Below are positions 49,185 to 60,894 of a DNA stretch of 64,000 nt, piece after piece (the stretch's first letter is position 1; each line of letters starts with the position of its first letter). Made by a program: the position numbers and the translations under genes. Source of the DNA: Chloranthus sessilifolius (Eukaryota; Streptophyta; Magnoliopsida; Chloranthales; Chloranthaceae); the NCBI GenBank assembly GCA_021018995.1, contig CM037586.1, forward strand, positions 146,920,060-146,984,059, written 5' to 3'. The notes below the pieces were generated by a model that saw nothing but the letters and a program-made list of their open reading frames with translations, did not search any database and was not told where the DNA came from.

Positions 49185-51028
49185 TGATGTGTGGATTAAG
49201 TTGTACTCGCAAGTGCACGAATCGTGATGTAGTCAGTGGGTGCAAAGTACGAGATCATTCCCACGATGATTGGTTAGAAAATTTTAAATCAAAAATAGCA
49301 ATTAACTAAAAGAATTTTCACAGATCTATCATAGTAACCAACAACTTAGAATTTTGAGAACTTCTGATAAATGAGATAAATGCTAACAAATAAATACTAA
49401 CTGAATTTAAGAATTAAACAATTAATGAAAGATAAGGATTGGGATGCTAAATCCTCCCATCGTAGGTTTATCATTTACAGAATACCAATCTGTGGATTGA
49501 GATGTGAGATCTTTAACAAATTTCTCAAAAGAAGCATTGCCCCATACACACGTGAGTTCTAAAATATAGATCTGAGATCACGAAGATGTATGATTAACAT
49601 CCCATGAGTGTATGATTAACACTCACACCTCGGACAACATTTAGAACCCAATCTCTAGGGTGATTTCCAAAGTACGATCTAAGATCAAGGAGATGTATGA
49701 TTAACACCCCATGAGTGTGTGATTAACACCCACACCTCAGATAGTGATTGGAACTCACCACTGGGATAAAGTCACACTATCAATCCGAAATCAAGGAGAT
49801 GTATGATTAACACCCCATAAGTGTGTGATTAACACTCACACCTCAGATGATAGTAAAACTTCACCCCGAGATGGGTATAATTATGATAAAATCATTATTG
49901 CAGATCTAAAATCATAAGGCATGATTAGCTCCTAGATCTTAGACTGAAATAATGATTTCACCCTTTTCAATGAATATTAGGGTCTTAAAAAGTATTTGAC
50001 ATCTCAATCACACAGATTTATATTAATATAAATGAATACCTCGGATGGGGTTCATTAGATCCCCATCCTTAATGAAACTAGCCACACATAATTGAAATAA
50101 GTAATAAAATAAATGCAGAAGTTGAAAATGCCATTAAAATACCGTAAAGAATTATCCACAAAAATCTACGAAAGCTTTAATCCAAAGTACGTACACCTCC
50201 TTCTTGAAAGTGGATCCAAAATCAGAAAGACTAAGACTTATCTTCTTCTCAAAATGAATATTAAAAAGGTAGTTCAAGAAACTGGGACTCAATGCCCTTA
50301 CACGTTGAAAAGCAGAAGACTAAAAATAGAAGAATGCAGAAAAATGAAAACTCTCCGTCCACAGAACAGAAGACCCCCCGAATGAATATATCTCCAAGAA
50401 TATATTTCCCCCTAATTGCCAAAACAGAAGCCGCTTTTTCCTCCTTGAATCCAAGATTTTCTTCCGTGAAAAGAGTACCGAGATTCTTGCGGCCAAAGAT
50501 AATTCCGAACTCAAATGTAAACTTGGTCGATTGATCGACTAAAGAGGGTCGATCGATCGACCATATCAGATTCTATTTTAGAAATTCCAAATCATCCGGA
50601 TTAGGTCGATCAATCGACCAAAAAGGGTCGATCAATCGACCTCCCAGATTTTCGTGAACTCCCGCTACACTTTGTATCAGACATTGCCTCAATATTTTGG
50701 CCATAACTTTTTATCCCGAAGTCAGATTGAGGCAATTTGTGCGGCGTTGGAAAGCTAACGATGAGCTCTACAACTGTTGTGTTTTGATAATTTTCTGAAT
50801 CGGACGTCTTGAAGGTTAAAATTGAGCTCTAAGTAGGGATAAGTTCCGAATGATCCAAGGTAGCACGAATTTGACGTTATATTCTGAACTTTTGGGTTAT
50901 TTCATGCTCAACGCATCTCCAGGCCTGTAAATCACTAAAACTATATAAAACATGTTAAATGGCTTTCATTGGGTAGCTAAATGTAGGTCTTTAGGAGTGA
51001 AATATTATCATATTTCACTGGACATCAT
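49185..51028 (-). repeat. 5' LTR of element 2 (right copy)
   Basis: It is 1844 bp. It has palindrome words at 50524-50645, including the 22-bp unit missing from the left copy. The sequence just outside it (49160-49184) reads GATAGTGATTGGGCG on the element's strand. The tRNA-Asp primer site seen in element 1 is absent there. Confidence 0.93.
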
Positions 51029-53359
51029 TCTCCTACCGGCGAATGTCATTTGGGCTTTGCAACGCACCAGCCACCTTTCAAAGATGCATGCTAAATATAT
51101 TTTTGAACATGGTGGAGAGATTTTTGAAAGTCTTCATGGATGACTTCTCAATTCACGGGGACAATTTTAATAATTTCTTGTATAACCTATCTCTAGTTCT
51201 TACGAGATTTCAGGAAAAGAATCTTGTTTTGAATTGAGAGAAATGTTATTTCATGGTTCAGAGTGGTATAGTCCTTGGACACATCATTTCATCCAAAGGC
51301 ATTGAGGTGGACAAGGTGAAAGTAGATTTGATTTCAAACCTCCCGCCACCCAAAACAATCAAGGAGATTAGGTCTTTCCTTGGGCATGTCGATTTTTATC
51401 GACGATTTATCAAGGACTTCAGTAAGATTACAAAACCTCTATGCAACTTACTTGGTAAAGATGTCCCATTCTTTTTTGAAGAGAAATGCCTGAAAGCTTT
51501 TGAGGTAATCAAATCTGAACTTGTTCAAGCCCCAATGATCCAATCTCCGGATTAGAATTTACAGTTTGAGATATGTGTGACGCATCTGATTATGCGGTAG
51601 GAGCAATACTGGGACAAAGGATGGATAAAATTTCGCATGTAATTTACTATGTAAATTACACGTTGAATGATGCACAATTGAATTATTCCACCACAGAAAA
51701 TGAACTCCTAGTTGTAGTCTTTGCACTAGATAAATTTTGATCCTATTTGGTGGGATAAAAAATTGTGATGTTTACGGATCATGTGGCTCTTCGCTACCTC
51801 TTTGCGAAGAAGGATGCAAAAGCCTGTTTGATCCAATGGATTTTACTTTTACTAGAGTTCAATCTAGAAATTAAAGATAAGAAGGGATCAGAAAATGTGG
51901 TGGCTGACCATTTATCTCGAATTATTGTTGAAAAATCTGACGATCTAGCCCCGATCTTGGAAAACTTTTTCGATTAACAATTGTTTGCTATCGAATATTC
52001 ACCATTGTATGTTGATCTGATTAACTATTTGGTGACGGATCAAGTACCACAGCACTGGAGTAAGAATGAAAAAGTTTTTTCTAGCACGAGCAAGGCACTA
52101 TTTTTTCGAGGATTCGTACTTGTTTAAATATTGCGCCGATCAAATTATCAGAAGGTGCATTCCGAAATCTGAACAGTCAAAAGTTATTTCATTCTGGATT
52201 CTATTGGCCGACAATTTTCAAGGACTGTCATCAGCACTGTATGTCATATAGTAATTGTTAGATGTTAGGTAGAATTTCAAAGAGAAACATGATGCCCTTA
52301 AATTGAATTTTTGAGGTTGAAGTGTTTGATGAATGGGGAATAGACTTTATGGGCCCATTCCTGAATTCTTTTGGGAATTCATACATCCACGTTGCAGTAG
52401 ATTATGTTTCAAAATGGGTCGAAGCAATAGCCTACAAGACTAACTATCACAAGTTGGTTGTTAAATTCCTTAAGAACGTGGTATTTCCGAGATTCGGTAC
52501 ACCACGCGCTATCATTAGCGATGGTGGAAAGCATTTCTGCAACAAAGTTTTTACTCAGTTAATGAAAAAGTACGGGATCACGCACAAAGTGGCTACACCA
52601 TACTATCCTCAAACTAGTGGGAAAGTTGAGGTTTCAAATCGAGAGATAAAATATATTTTAAAGAAAACGATAAAGCCTAATCAAAAAGATTGATCGTTAA
52701 AATTGAACGACGCACTTTGGGCTTATCGGATGACATTCCAAGCTCCCATTGGAATGTCCCCTTTTAGGATGGTCATTGGTAAAAGTTGTCATCTACCTGT
52801 TGAGATAGAACACCGGGCCTATTGGGCTATCAAGTCTTTATATTTTAGTTTGAAAAAAGCGGGTGAGAAGCAAAGCTTAGAAATTGCTGAATTGGAAGAA
52901 GTAAGGGCTGATGCATACGACGGTGAAAAATCTTACAAGGACCGCATGAAGCGTGCCCATAATCAGTTTATTTTAAGAAAATCATTCACTGTGGGTCAGA
53001 AGGTATTGTTATACAACTCAAGGCTTCATTTGTTTTCAGGAAGGCTTAAAACCCGATGGAATGGTTCATTCCAGGTAAACCGAATATTTTCGAATGGAGC
53101 AATTGAACTCTGCAATCCTTGAAATGGGAGAAAATTTTGACTCAATGGACAACGGGTGAAACCGTTTTTAGAAAATATCATCCAAAATTTTGATGAAGTT
53201 GCATTGAGTGATCTCGACCAATCGAGATGAAGTTAAAAATTTTGAAATGTCGGGCTAGCGACACTAAATTTAGCGCTTCTGAGGAGGTAACCCAAGTGTA
53301 CAATATCAAAAAAAAAAAAAAAAAATTCCATTTTCGAGTAATTTTGTGAAAAAATTTTA

Positions 53360-53545
53360 ACGGTCGATTAATCGAGCCAAAATCTCAATTAATCGACCCT
53401 TTAAAAAACAAAAAGAAAAGGGAGATGGTGTCTCTGTTAGGATGGACACTTGATTAATCGATTAATCAAGGTGCTATAAAGTCAACGCATGTTGATTTAA
53501 CTGGTCCATTGATCGACCACTTAAGTCGATCAATGGATTGAGCAG
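53360..53545. repeat. TCGATTAATCGA / GTCGATCAATGGA words after pol of element 1
   Basis: Decayed palindrome words (GTCGATTAATCGAG, AATTAATCGACC, TTGATCGACC) sit in the spacer after pol, matching the position of arrays in element 2. Confidence 0.7.
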
Positions 53546-53750
53546 TTTTCGGAAAATAATAAATATATATGATATAAAAAAATTCGTACAAAACCTTTTT
53601 AAATTTAGCAGTTTAATGTTTTAGGACTCTTCGTTCTCCTTAGTAGGACTCTTTTAGATGTTTTATAACTCCTCTATTTATTTCAAACACTCTTAGGATT
53701 TTTTCATTCATGTCATCATAATTCAATTTTCTCCACGCTATCAAGCATCA

Positions 53751-54109
53751 ATGGCCGACTGAATCTATCGCACTCGAGTGACCATGAAAAAGATGGAGGA
53801 AACTGCCAAGAAGAGGGTAAGACATAATGGACCACCAGTTCCATTCATCTCACTAACGTAGATGTGGTGGAGTTTGATCCAGTGCCTCTTCAAATATGGG
53901 AAGAACTAGCGAAAAAGAGGACCAATCGATCAGCTAAGCCCACGCCAATCAAATTAGATAATATTGAGATGATTGATATGGATCCATCTACTCTACCTCT
54001 CCCTTATGTGACTCTGGATTCCTCTAATCCTGGCTGTATCACCGAAGCGATGTGAAATTTTGCTTTTCCAAAATCGAAGCTAGAATCAAGACACGATACT
54101 GATTCTTAA
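53751..54109 (+). pseudogene. Small conserved ORF between pol and 3' LTR, element 1
   Basis: Translates with a stop at codon 4 and another in the middle. It shares KKMEE..KKR, QIWEELAKKRTNRSAKPTP, NIEMIDMDP and a NFAFPK ending with the minus-strand ORF at 40811-40274 of element 2. Both elements keep it, so it is a real part of this family. No known domain; basic and Pro-rich. Function unknown. Confidence 0.65.
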
Positions 54110-54342
54110 AGAGGATGTTGAAATATCTTGAGGCTTTTTAGGATGGTTTAGGATTTATTTTATGATTTTTGTTTGTTTTTCTTTATTTTGTGATTTTTGC
54201 TTGTTTTTAGGAAGATTTAGGTCTTATTAATTTCTGTTTTCCAATAAGTGTAAATAGCACATCTTAATTAATAAATTTTTCATTATTTTCAATTATGCTT
54301 TTCACCTCCTCCTTGCCTCTTAGTCTGTACAAATTTTGATGC

Positions 54343-54406
54343 AGGTTTGGGGGTTACACCTCAATTTCGGTACAGTGAAGACATTGCACAGATTAGGTTT
54401 GGGGGT
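54343..54406 (+). promoter_or_regulatory. Paired internal purine tracts, element 1
   Basis: AGGTTTGGGGGT occurs at 54343-54354 and 54395-54406. The same 12-mer is next to the 3' LTR at 56269-56280. Element 2 has the same pair with the same spacing (40066-40055 and 40012-40001, minus strand). Confidence 0.75.
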
Positions 54407-56268
54407 GGTAAATGCATACTTTTTTATTTTTATTAAAAAATAATAATAATAAACAAATAAAAATAAAAAATAAATAAATATTAATATATATATATATATT
54501 CGGATTTAGTCGATCAATCGAGCTCTATGCCTCGATCGATCGACTCTGCACTTTGAAGATTTTTTCCGAAGAATTTTATTTTATATAATTGATTTGTAGA
54601 ATTAGAAATTATTAAATTATAAAATCTCACAGGAATAATATTAAGTGCCATTTTTTTATCATTGCTATTAGGAAGGAAAAAAGACAATGTGGGGATTAGC
54701 TTATAAATTTGAACTCACCTCTAAAAAAGTCATGATGTTTGACTCAGTTCGAAAACTAAAAATCAAGAAAATTTATCGAAAATTGTGAACTGAAGGATCT
54801 TAGTGGAAATTAAATCCAAGTGAGCTCTAGAGCCAATTTCACGTCTTTGATGAGTGCTTACATAGACTCGGAGTTATCTTTGAATACGAATTATTTTTGC
54901 ACAATCTCATACATTTTGCTTTAACTTGTTACTTTGCATGACATTAAATTCATATCATTGTGCTAGAACATATCGTATATTTGTTCAAAACAAATAGGAA
55001 AAGTTACCATCTTTTGAGGACGTGGTTGAAGGCCATCTTTGGCTCATTTGTGCTTAAAATATCCCACCTTATATAAATTTATCCTTCTAGTACCCCTTCG
55101 AGCTTATTAAAAATTTGATTTTATATATTCTTTGATAAGTCACATTAACCTTTACCCTTTCACCAATTCTAAAAATTCAACCTTATCCTTCTTATTTCTG
55201 AGAAATTAGGAACGAGGGATGAAAGTGAAAGAAAAAAGAGTAAGTGGAGAGATACCGAATTGTGGTGTCTACTAAGAGTCTATAGCCAAAATATTTTAAA
55301 AAAAGGGAGAAAAAGAAAAATATGAAAAAGAATGAAAAATATTAGGTGCTTTAAGAAAATAAAATTCAAAAGAAGAAAAATGAGTGAGAAAGGAAAAGAA
55401 AGTTCAGAAAAATAGAAAAATATTGAGAAAGATAGCGAGAGATAAAAAAAAAAGAGAGAAAAGAAATAGAAAAATCATAAGTTAGTTTATTTTCCAATTT
55501 CTCATAAATTTTGAATCCCAGTTTCATTTCTTTGAAACCCTTACCTGAGCCCCATTATAACCCTACAAAAGACTTTTATGATCCGATCTTGCATTGGTAA
55601 CTGCCTTGTGGAGAGTGAATATGTGATGCCTATGGTACCTGATATGACATGCTTAGGATACACGAGTATCTATTCTTATGAGATTATTTTTATTCATTAA
55701 TTACATCGTGTTTCTCTTATCATGTGAGACTTTTTATTTGCTTTGTATTAATCCCTCACATGTGTGTAAAAATATACCCATCATCAGAGAATTTCTATTT
55801 TGAGAGTATACCTATTGTGAGGCTTGAATCAAAATATAAATCTATACGGTTCACAAATATGATAAATTTTCAAATAAATAGAATTCGGTCTGATGATTAC
55901 ACGTGACACATCTAAGGATGGGTGATGAATTTATCTGCAAATTGAAGCATTGACTTAACTTAACTAATTATCAATGAGAATGACATGACATGCATATTGT
56001 TTAAGGAGAAATTGCATGATAAAGGCAATTAACAAATCTCACGAGAGTCAATTATAGAAAATGTCTTGAAGTTTGTGGGTAACTTCACTGAAAACCCTCA
56101 GGAGATAAAACTCCTCCACTAGGGATCACCTAATGGTTTAAAGGCTTGTTGCATACGCTAAATGCAATCGTGTTCTCTACGAAAGTGACATTATTTACTT
56201 TTCTTAAGTTGTTAGTTTATTTTTCAATTTTGTTTATCTTCTCTTTTACTCGAGGACTAGCAAAGTGT
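54407..56268. other. Non-coding 3' spacer of element 1
   Basis: No ORF. It holds a (TA)n-like stretch near 54482-54500, palindrome words at 54508-54545 and a GA-rich block at 55210-55480. It matches the spacer of element 2 (35731-37353), reversed. Confidence 0.7.
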
Positions 56269-56280
56269 AGGTTTGGGGGT
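56269..56280 (+). promoter_or_regulatory. Polypurine tract, element 1
   Basis: AGGTTTGGGGGT ends one base before the 3' LTR start (56282), the expected plus-strand primer site. Confidence 0.85.
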
Positions 56281-56281
56281 G

Positions 56282-57800
56282 TGATGAGTAGTGAAATATG
56301 ATAATATTTCATCCCTAAAGATTTAAATTTAGCCCTCCGATGAAGGCTATCTAATGGAATTTGTGAAGTTTTCTAAGTTTCGGGTAAAATTGGTCATTGG
56401 ATGCATTAAGGAGTATAAAAGAACGTAAAGTCAACAAACACCAAAACACTGAAGTAAACCCTAACTATTCTGTTATGTCGATCAATCGACCCCCAAGGTC
56501 GATGCATCGACATAACAACATAAGTTTTAGATTCAAATTCGAAACCAAATCTGGTCAATTGATCGACCACTTAAATCGATCAATCGACTAAGTTCAAAAT
56601 TTGAATTCCAAACCCGTTTAAATATAATTAAGAAAAATCTCTAAAGATTCAGGGGGATCCTCTCCTTTTTTCATGGTTGTTTTTGGCTTTTGAGTTTCCG
56701 AGGGCATTCAGCGGGGGTTCCAGTTTTTATATTATTCATTTTCCTTTAGCAAAAAGAGGGGGACTAGTTTTCATTTTATGCACTTGTGAAAAACGATTGT
56801 ACCAGATTTGGATTAAAGTTTTTTATGAATTTTGTTAAAGCTCTTTACGGTATTTTAATATCATTTTTAATTCCTATTTTTAGTTTATCATTTCTTTCTA
56901 TTATGTGTGGCTTGTTCCATTAAGGATGAGGATTTACTGAATCCCATCCAAAGTAGTCATTTATCATAATGTAAATTTGTGGTTGAGATGTTAGATTCAT
57001 TTAAAAGGCCCTAATGTTGTTATTGACAATGATAAAATCTGATTGCAATCTGAGATCTAGGAGCTAATCATGCCCTATAATCTCAGTCTTGTAATAATAA
57101 TTTTATCCTAATTATTGCCCATCTCGAGGTTAAGTTTTACTACCGTTTGAGGTGTGAGTGTTAATCATACACTCATGGGATGTTAATCATACATATCCGT
57201 GATCTCAGATTGGTGGTGTGACTTTACCCAGTGGTAAGTTCCAATTATCATCCGAGGTGTGAGTGTTAATCATATACTCATGGGATGTTAATCATATCAT
57301 ACATCTCCTTGATCTTAGATCAATAGTTTAGAATTTACCTAGAGATTGGGTTTTGAATATTGTCTGAGGTGTGAGTGTTAATCATACACTCATGGGATGT
57401 TAATCATACATCCCCGTGATCTCAGATCTGTATTTTAGATTTCATGTGTGTTTGGGGTGGTGCTTCTTCGTAGATATCTTTTGAAGATCTCACATCTTAA
57501 TCCACAGATTTGTATTGCACAAATGATAAACCTACGATGGGAGGATTTAGTATCCCAATCCTTATCTTTTATCATCTGTTTAAATTTTAATTTATTGTTA
57601 GTACTTATCTCACCCTCAAAATTCTCAAGTTTTTAATTAGAAGATACTGTGATAGATCTGTGGTTATTCTTTTGGTTAATTGTTATTTCTGATTATCATT
57701 TTCTAACCAATCGTCGTGAGAACGATCTCGTACTTTGCGCCCACTGACTATATCACGATTTGTGCACTTGCAAGTAAAATACATATTTAAAATCACAACA
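56282..57800 (+). repeat. 3' LTR of element 1
   Basis: It is 1519 bp and matches 28588-30084 with many point differences. The palindrome array near 56475-56590 has one more unit than the 5' LTR (ATTGATCGACCACTTAAATC is extra around 56555-56580). Confidence 0.93.
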
Positions 57801-58094
57801 GAGACCATCATATAATTGTCGAAAGCAAGCCGATCATCCGAGGAAGAGAAGGATACGGTCAAAGGGTGAAGTTAGGGCCCTACAATGTGGCAGGTGCAGT
57901 AAGTATGGTTACAATCACATGAGTTGCACGACAGTGAGATCGATGGGTTGATAGTGTATTAGTGATAGATGGAATGTAAACGAGACAATATATATTTGCT
58001 CAAAAACTCAAAATCCCAATTTTTTTGTTTTGTAATAGTTGTAATTTTAGACTGTATTGTTGCTCAAAAACATGGAACATGGAATGTACAAATG

Positions 58095-58240
58095 AGCTGT
58101 CAGCGACTGTGTAGATAGTCGTTGACGACTTTATATATAGTCATTGATGAATGTATATAGAGTCGCTGATGATTGGATATATAGTCGATAGCATCTCTAT
58201 ATAAATTCGATGGGGACGATATATACAGTCGATTGCAACT
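58095..58240. repeat. 22-bp palindromic array B2 (between convergent genes)
   Basis: Decayed TCG-N4-CGA words (for example GTCGTTGACGAC, GTCGCTGATGA) at 22-bp pitch in the gap between the transposase tail (57951) and the ULP-like gene end (58388). Confidence 0.85.
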
Positions 58241-59224
58241 TCATTGGAAACTTAACTTAGTTGTGATTAAATTATTAACAGTAACAACTAAAATTTGAAT
58301 ATGCACAATTGAAATTCGATTGTACAGAACATAATTTATATTACAAATTATCATATATTTAAATTTTCAAATTAGAATTCATTTATATTACAAATTTGAG
58401 GACGGAACCACTGATACTTCTTCACCAGGGTCTTGCTCCAATTCTCCTCCTCCATCGTCGGCGTATTTAGCCAGGGTATGACCAATTTCTTCCCTGAACC
58501 TACTCATATCTGATTGCGCGAAGTCAAATTTCTTTCCCAACATGAAATACTCTACATACTTCAACACAACCACCCCACAATCACTCGAATTGGTCTGTCG
58601 AGGAACGAATTTGATCTGGCTATCACTAGATGACCAAGGATAGGTCTCCACGTTCAGTGCAGTCGAGTCACCGTATGAATATAAAATCGCGGAAAGGTAT
58701 TGCGTCTTTTTTAAAATAGTAGAATGTCAGATATGCTAAGCTAACAATGATGAAAGATACGCTATAAGCAAAATGTTATACTAGTGTTTTCAATTGGTCT
58801 GGATATCTTTCCTTAGAGAGCCTATCAAAAATAGGGTCAACGATCAATATCAATCGTTCGAGTAACTTCACGATCGTAAGCGCCCAGTATAATGGTTGTT
58901 GTGATGAATTGGGACAAATATTTACAAAAAAGCAATATAATCTCAAAGGGTACGATTGAAAAAATTATGAAGCAAAAATTATAAAGATGTTTGAAGCATA
59001 CTATCCCACCGTTCGATTTGTATCTCGAATAATTTCTTGTACAATTTTTTAATAAGAAAGAATTTGTTAAAATCGTTCAGTTCAAAGCCCATGTAGGTCA
59101 GAATGGTGGGACACATAAGGAAGCATTCCTCCTTTCCATTAGGATGAATTGAGTCATCAATGACTTCCAAGTGCCTCAAGTAGGCGCCCATTATCTAAAA
59201 CTAATACAGTTACAATTAAGGAAA

Positions 59225-59495
59225 TAAGCGACATTCAAAAGAGTTGTTAACGAGTCTGCATTTAGTCGTTGACGACTCGAAATAGAGTCGGTACCGACTA
59301 CATAAGTAGCCGTCATCAACTCTAAATATAATCGACGCCACCTCCAAAGGAAATCGATATCGATTCTTTTTAGAGTCGATAATGACTGTATAGAGAATCG
59401 ATGACAATTACATATAGAGTCGATAACGACTGTATGAATAATCGATATCGATTCGTTGTAGAGTCGATATCGACTCTATATAGAGTCGTCAACTA
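59225..59495. repeat. 22-bp palindromic array B3 (intron)
   Basis: About twelve units in a regular 22-bp register (TCGATATCGA, TCGTTATCGA, TCGGTACCGA, TCGTCAACGA). It occupies the intron homologous to that of array A3, but the spacers are different. Confidence 0.9.
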
Positions 59496-60894
59496 ATTTA
59501 TATTGTCTATTTGGTACTTACAGAAGCAATAATGAAATAAGTTGTAAGGTTACTTTACTTATAATATTATCCAAATACTTCGTGCCCGCCAAACATCTGA
59601 AAGACTGCACCACCAGCATATAATCACTGACGGTGCTTACGTAGGTGTTGCATAAATAACGGTCAACCTAACTAATTTTCGTAAAAAATTAAAAAATAAT
59701 AAACTAGGGTAAACTACTACTAACTAATTATCATTCCTGAGAAGAATGACTTCCTCGTCCTTAAATTTAGGCTTGTTCCATATTTCCATCATGTATTTCT
59801 GCTCCGCTGTCAGCTCAGCAGTAGCATTAGCCACTGGTCCTTCAATGGCCTTCTCCATTACAAGCTTTTTTGTCGTGGCCCCCTTTCGATGTGTCCTAGG
59901 TTTGACGGTAATTTTTTTCGCATATTTCCCTTGCCTAGGTCTCAAGCGAGGGTCAATTTGTTGTTGAGGCAATTGGGAAGAGGTTAGCTCTTCACCAGCT
60001 GGCCCTTATCGGCTTGAGACTCAGGTTGCTCGTCAGCAGCTACCGACACCTCATTCGTGGGAGGATCCTCATGCACGAGAGGAGATGGTACCTTATCGGT
60101 GGGCTTTTCCTTGGATGGTCGGATATCAAAGGTTGTGCCAGACACCTTCGATATCAACTCCGAAATAGCTGCATCCTCAACATCGAATATAACCTTATTA
60201 AAATTAGAAATTGGCTCGAATTATATTCACTTATACAAACTATGTTACAACACATACCTTAAGTGTCGCCTCCAAAACATTTTCAATAAACTCTTTCAGA
60301 ATCCCCTGGTCCTTTCTAACCAACATGTTGTAGTGACTAATTTTCTGCAACTCTGCATCCCTTGAACTGAGTCGCTCATTGAAGGAGTTGCATAATTTCT
60401 CTACGAAGTTGCAACGTGTCGCGAGAACCTCATTCTCTCGCTCCAAATGGCTCACTCTTTGGGTGAGTTTCAAGTTATCCATCACCGGATCGTTGATCCT
60501 CCTCAACAACGACTCATTGGAGGAGGTTGGTGCAACTGGCCTCTCCTTCGTGGCCCCCCTAGTTCTCGGCCGCTCTACATAGACGGGCCCCTCTTCCGAG
60601 GACGATTCTTCGTCCGACGTCGATTGGACGCCAAATTCTTTCTCATCAATATTAGCGACCAGAATATAATTTCTCTTCTTCTTCGGTTGCACAACTTCCA
60701 CAGTTTTCTCGACCGATTCATCCGCTTCGTGGACCTCTTTTCTATTCCCCCCAACGACCTTTCGACCCGTAGATATTGTCTTAGAACGGGTAGCTCTAAC
60801 TCAAAGCCAATAGGTACAAGGGGAGCGCAAACCTTTTGAAAGAAAAGGAAACACCCATAATAAAAGTTACTAAACTGATAATATATTCTAAATA

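Larger units (their letters stand above)
33897..51028 (-). mobile_element. Athila-like Ty3/gypsy element 2 (inner), full span
   Basis: Inserted into the RT of element 1, in reverse orientation. The duplication TTCTC flanks it (33892-33896 and 51029-51033), and element 1 reads FGMFSY on one side and RRMSFG on the other. Ends are TGATGTGTGG (49185; TTATGTGTGG at the left copy) and GGACATCA. On the minus strand the order is LTR, gag, pol, a post-pol ORF, a small ORF, paired purine tracts, purine tract, LTR. A solo LTR is inserted at 37354-39862. Confidence 0.93.
30500..53230 (+). pseudogene. gag-pol of Athila-like element 1, interrupted at 33896
   Basis: Gag (from about 30515) shows EEEPTLRELFAP, QILPIFHDMDREDPYQHIKD and a short zinc-knuckle-like CSYCASPM; the gene then runs in frame into protease ([12 protein letters not shown], with His replacing the expected catalytic Asp) and RT ([11 protein letters not shown]). 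The inner element interrupts RT after FGMFSY. From 51034 it continues with [25 protein letters not shown], RNase H (FTDHVALRY), integrase ([34 protein letters not shown]) and ends at TGA 53228-53230. Numerous stops and shifts make it non-functional. Confidence 0.88.
28588..57800 (+). mobile_element. Athila-like Ty3/gypsy element 1 (outer), full span
   Basis: TG..CA ends (TGATGAGTAG and ATCACAACA) with a perfect 5-bp duplication GAGAC at 28583-28587 and 57801-57805. MULE copy A has a single GAGAC at the homologous site. In order: LTR, tRNA-Asp primer site, gag, protease, RT (interrupted at 33896), rest of pol from 51034, a small conserved ORF, paired purine tracts, purine tract, LTR. Without the inner insertion it is about 12 kb. 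All reading frames are broken. Confidence 0.93.
25986..57951 (+). pseudogene. MULE transposase gene, copy B, interrupted by a 29.2-kb insertion
   Basis: The left part (25986-28587) encodes MTDVGIHLLYHYD (PB1-like N terminus), the MuDR N-terminal domain (WTFKVGEIF..LKEHAVEKNFQI, CYEPDCSWRIHASKL) and the MULE core (IHLRGCFKGILLIT..HDGNGHILPLAFVVIELEEEDTW). It continues with HQYPRNSVKGLWW and a SWIM-type finger (HGLPSSHAVVVVNRRS). The right part (57801-57951) gives the basic zinc-knuckle tail (CGRCSKYGYNHMSC) and stop. Many stops and frame changes occur; where families show DGTHL this has NDIHL, so the first catalytic Asp appears lost. It is useful mainly as the full-length reference for the deletion in copy A. 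Confidence 0.85.
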
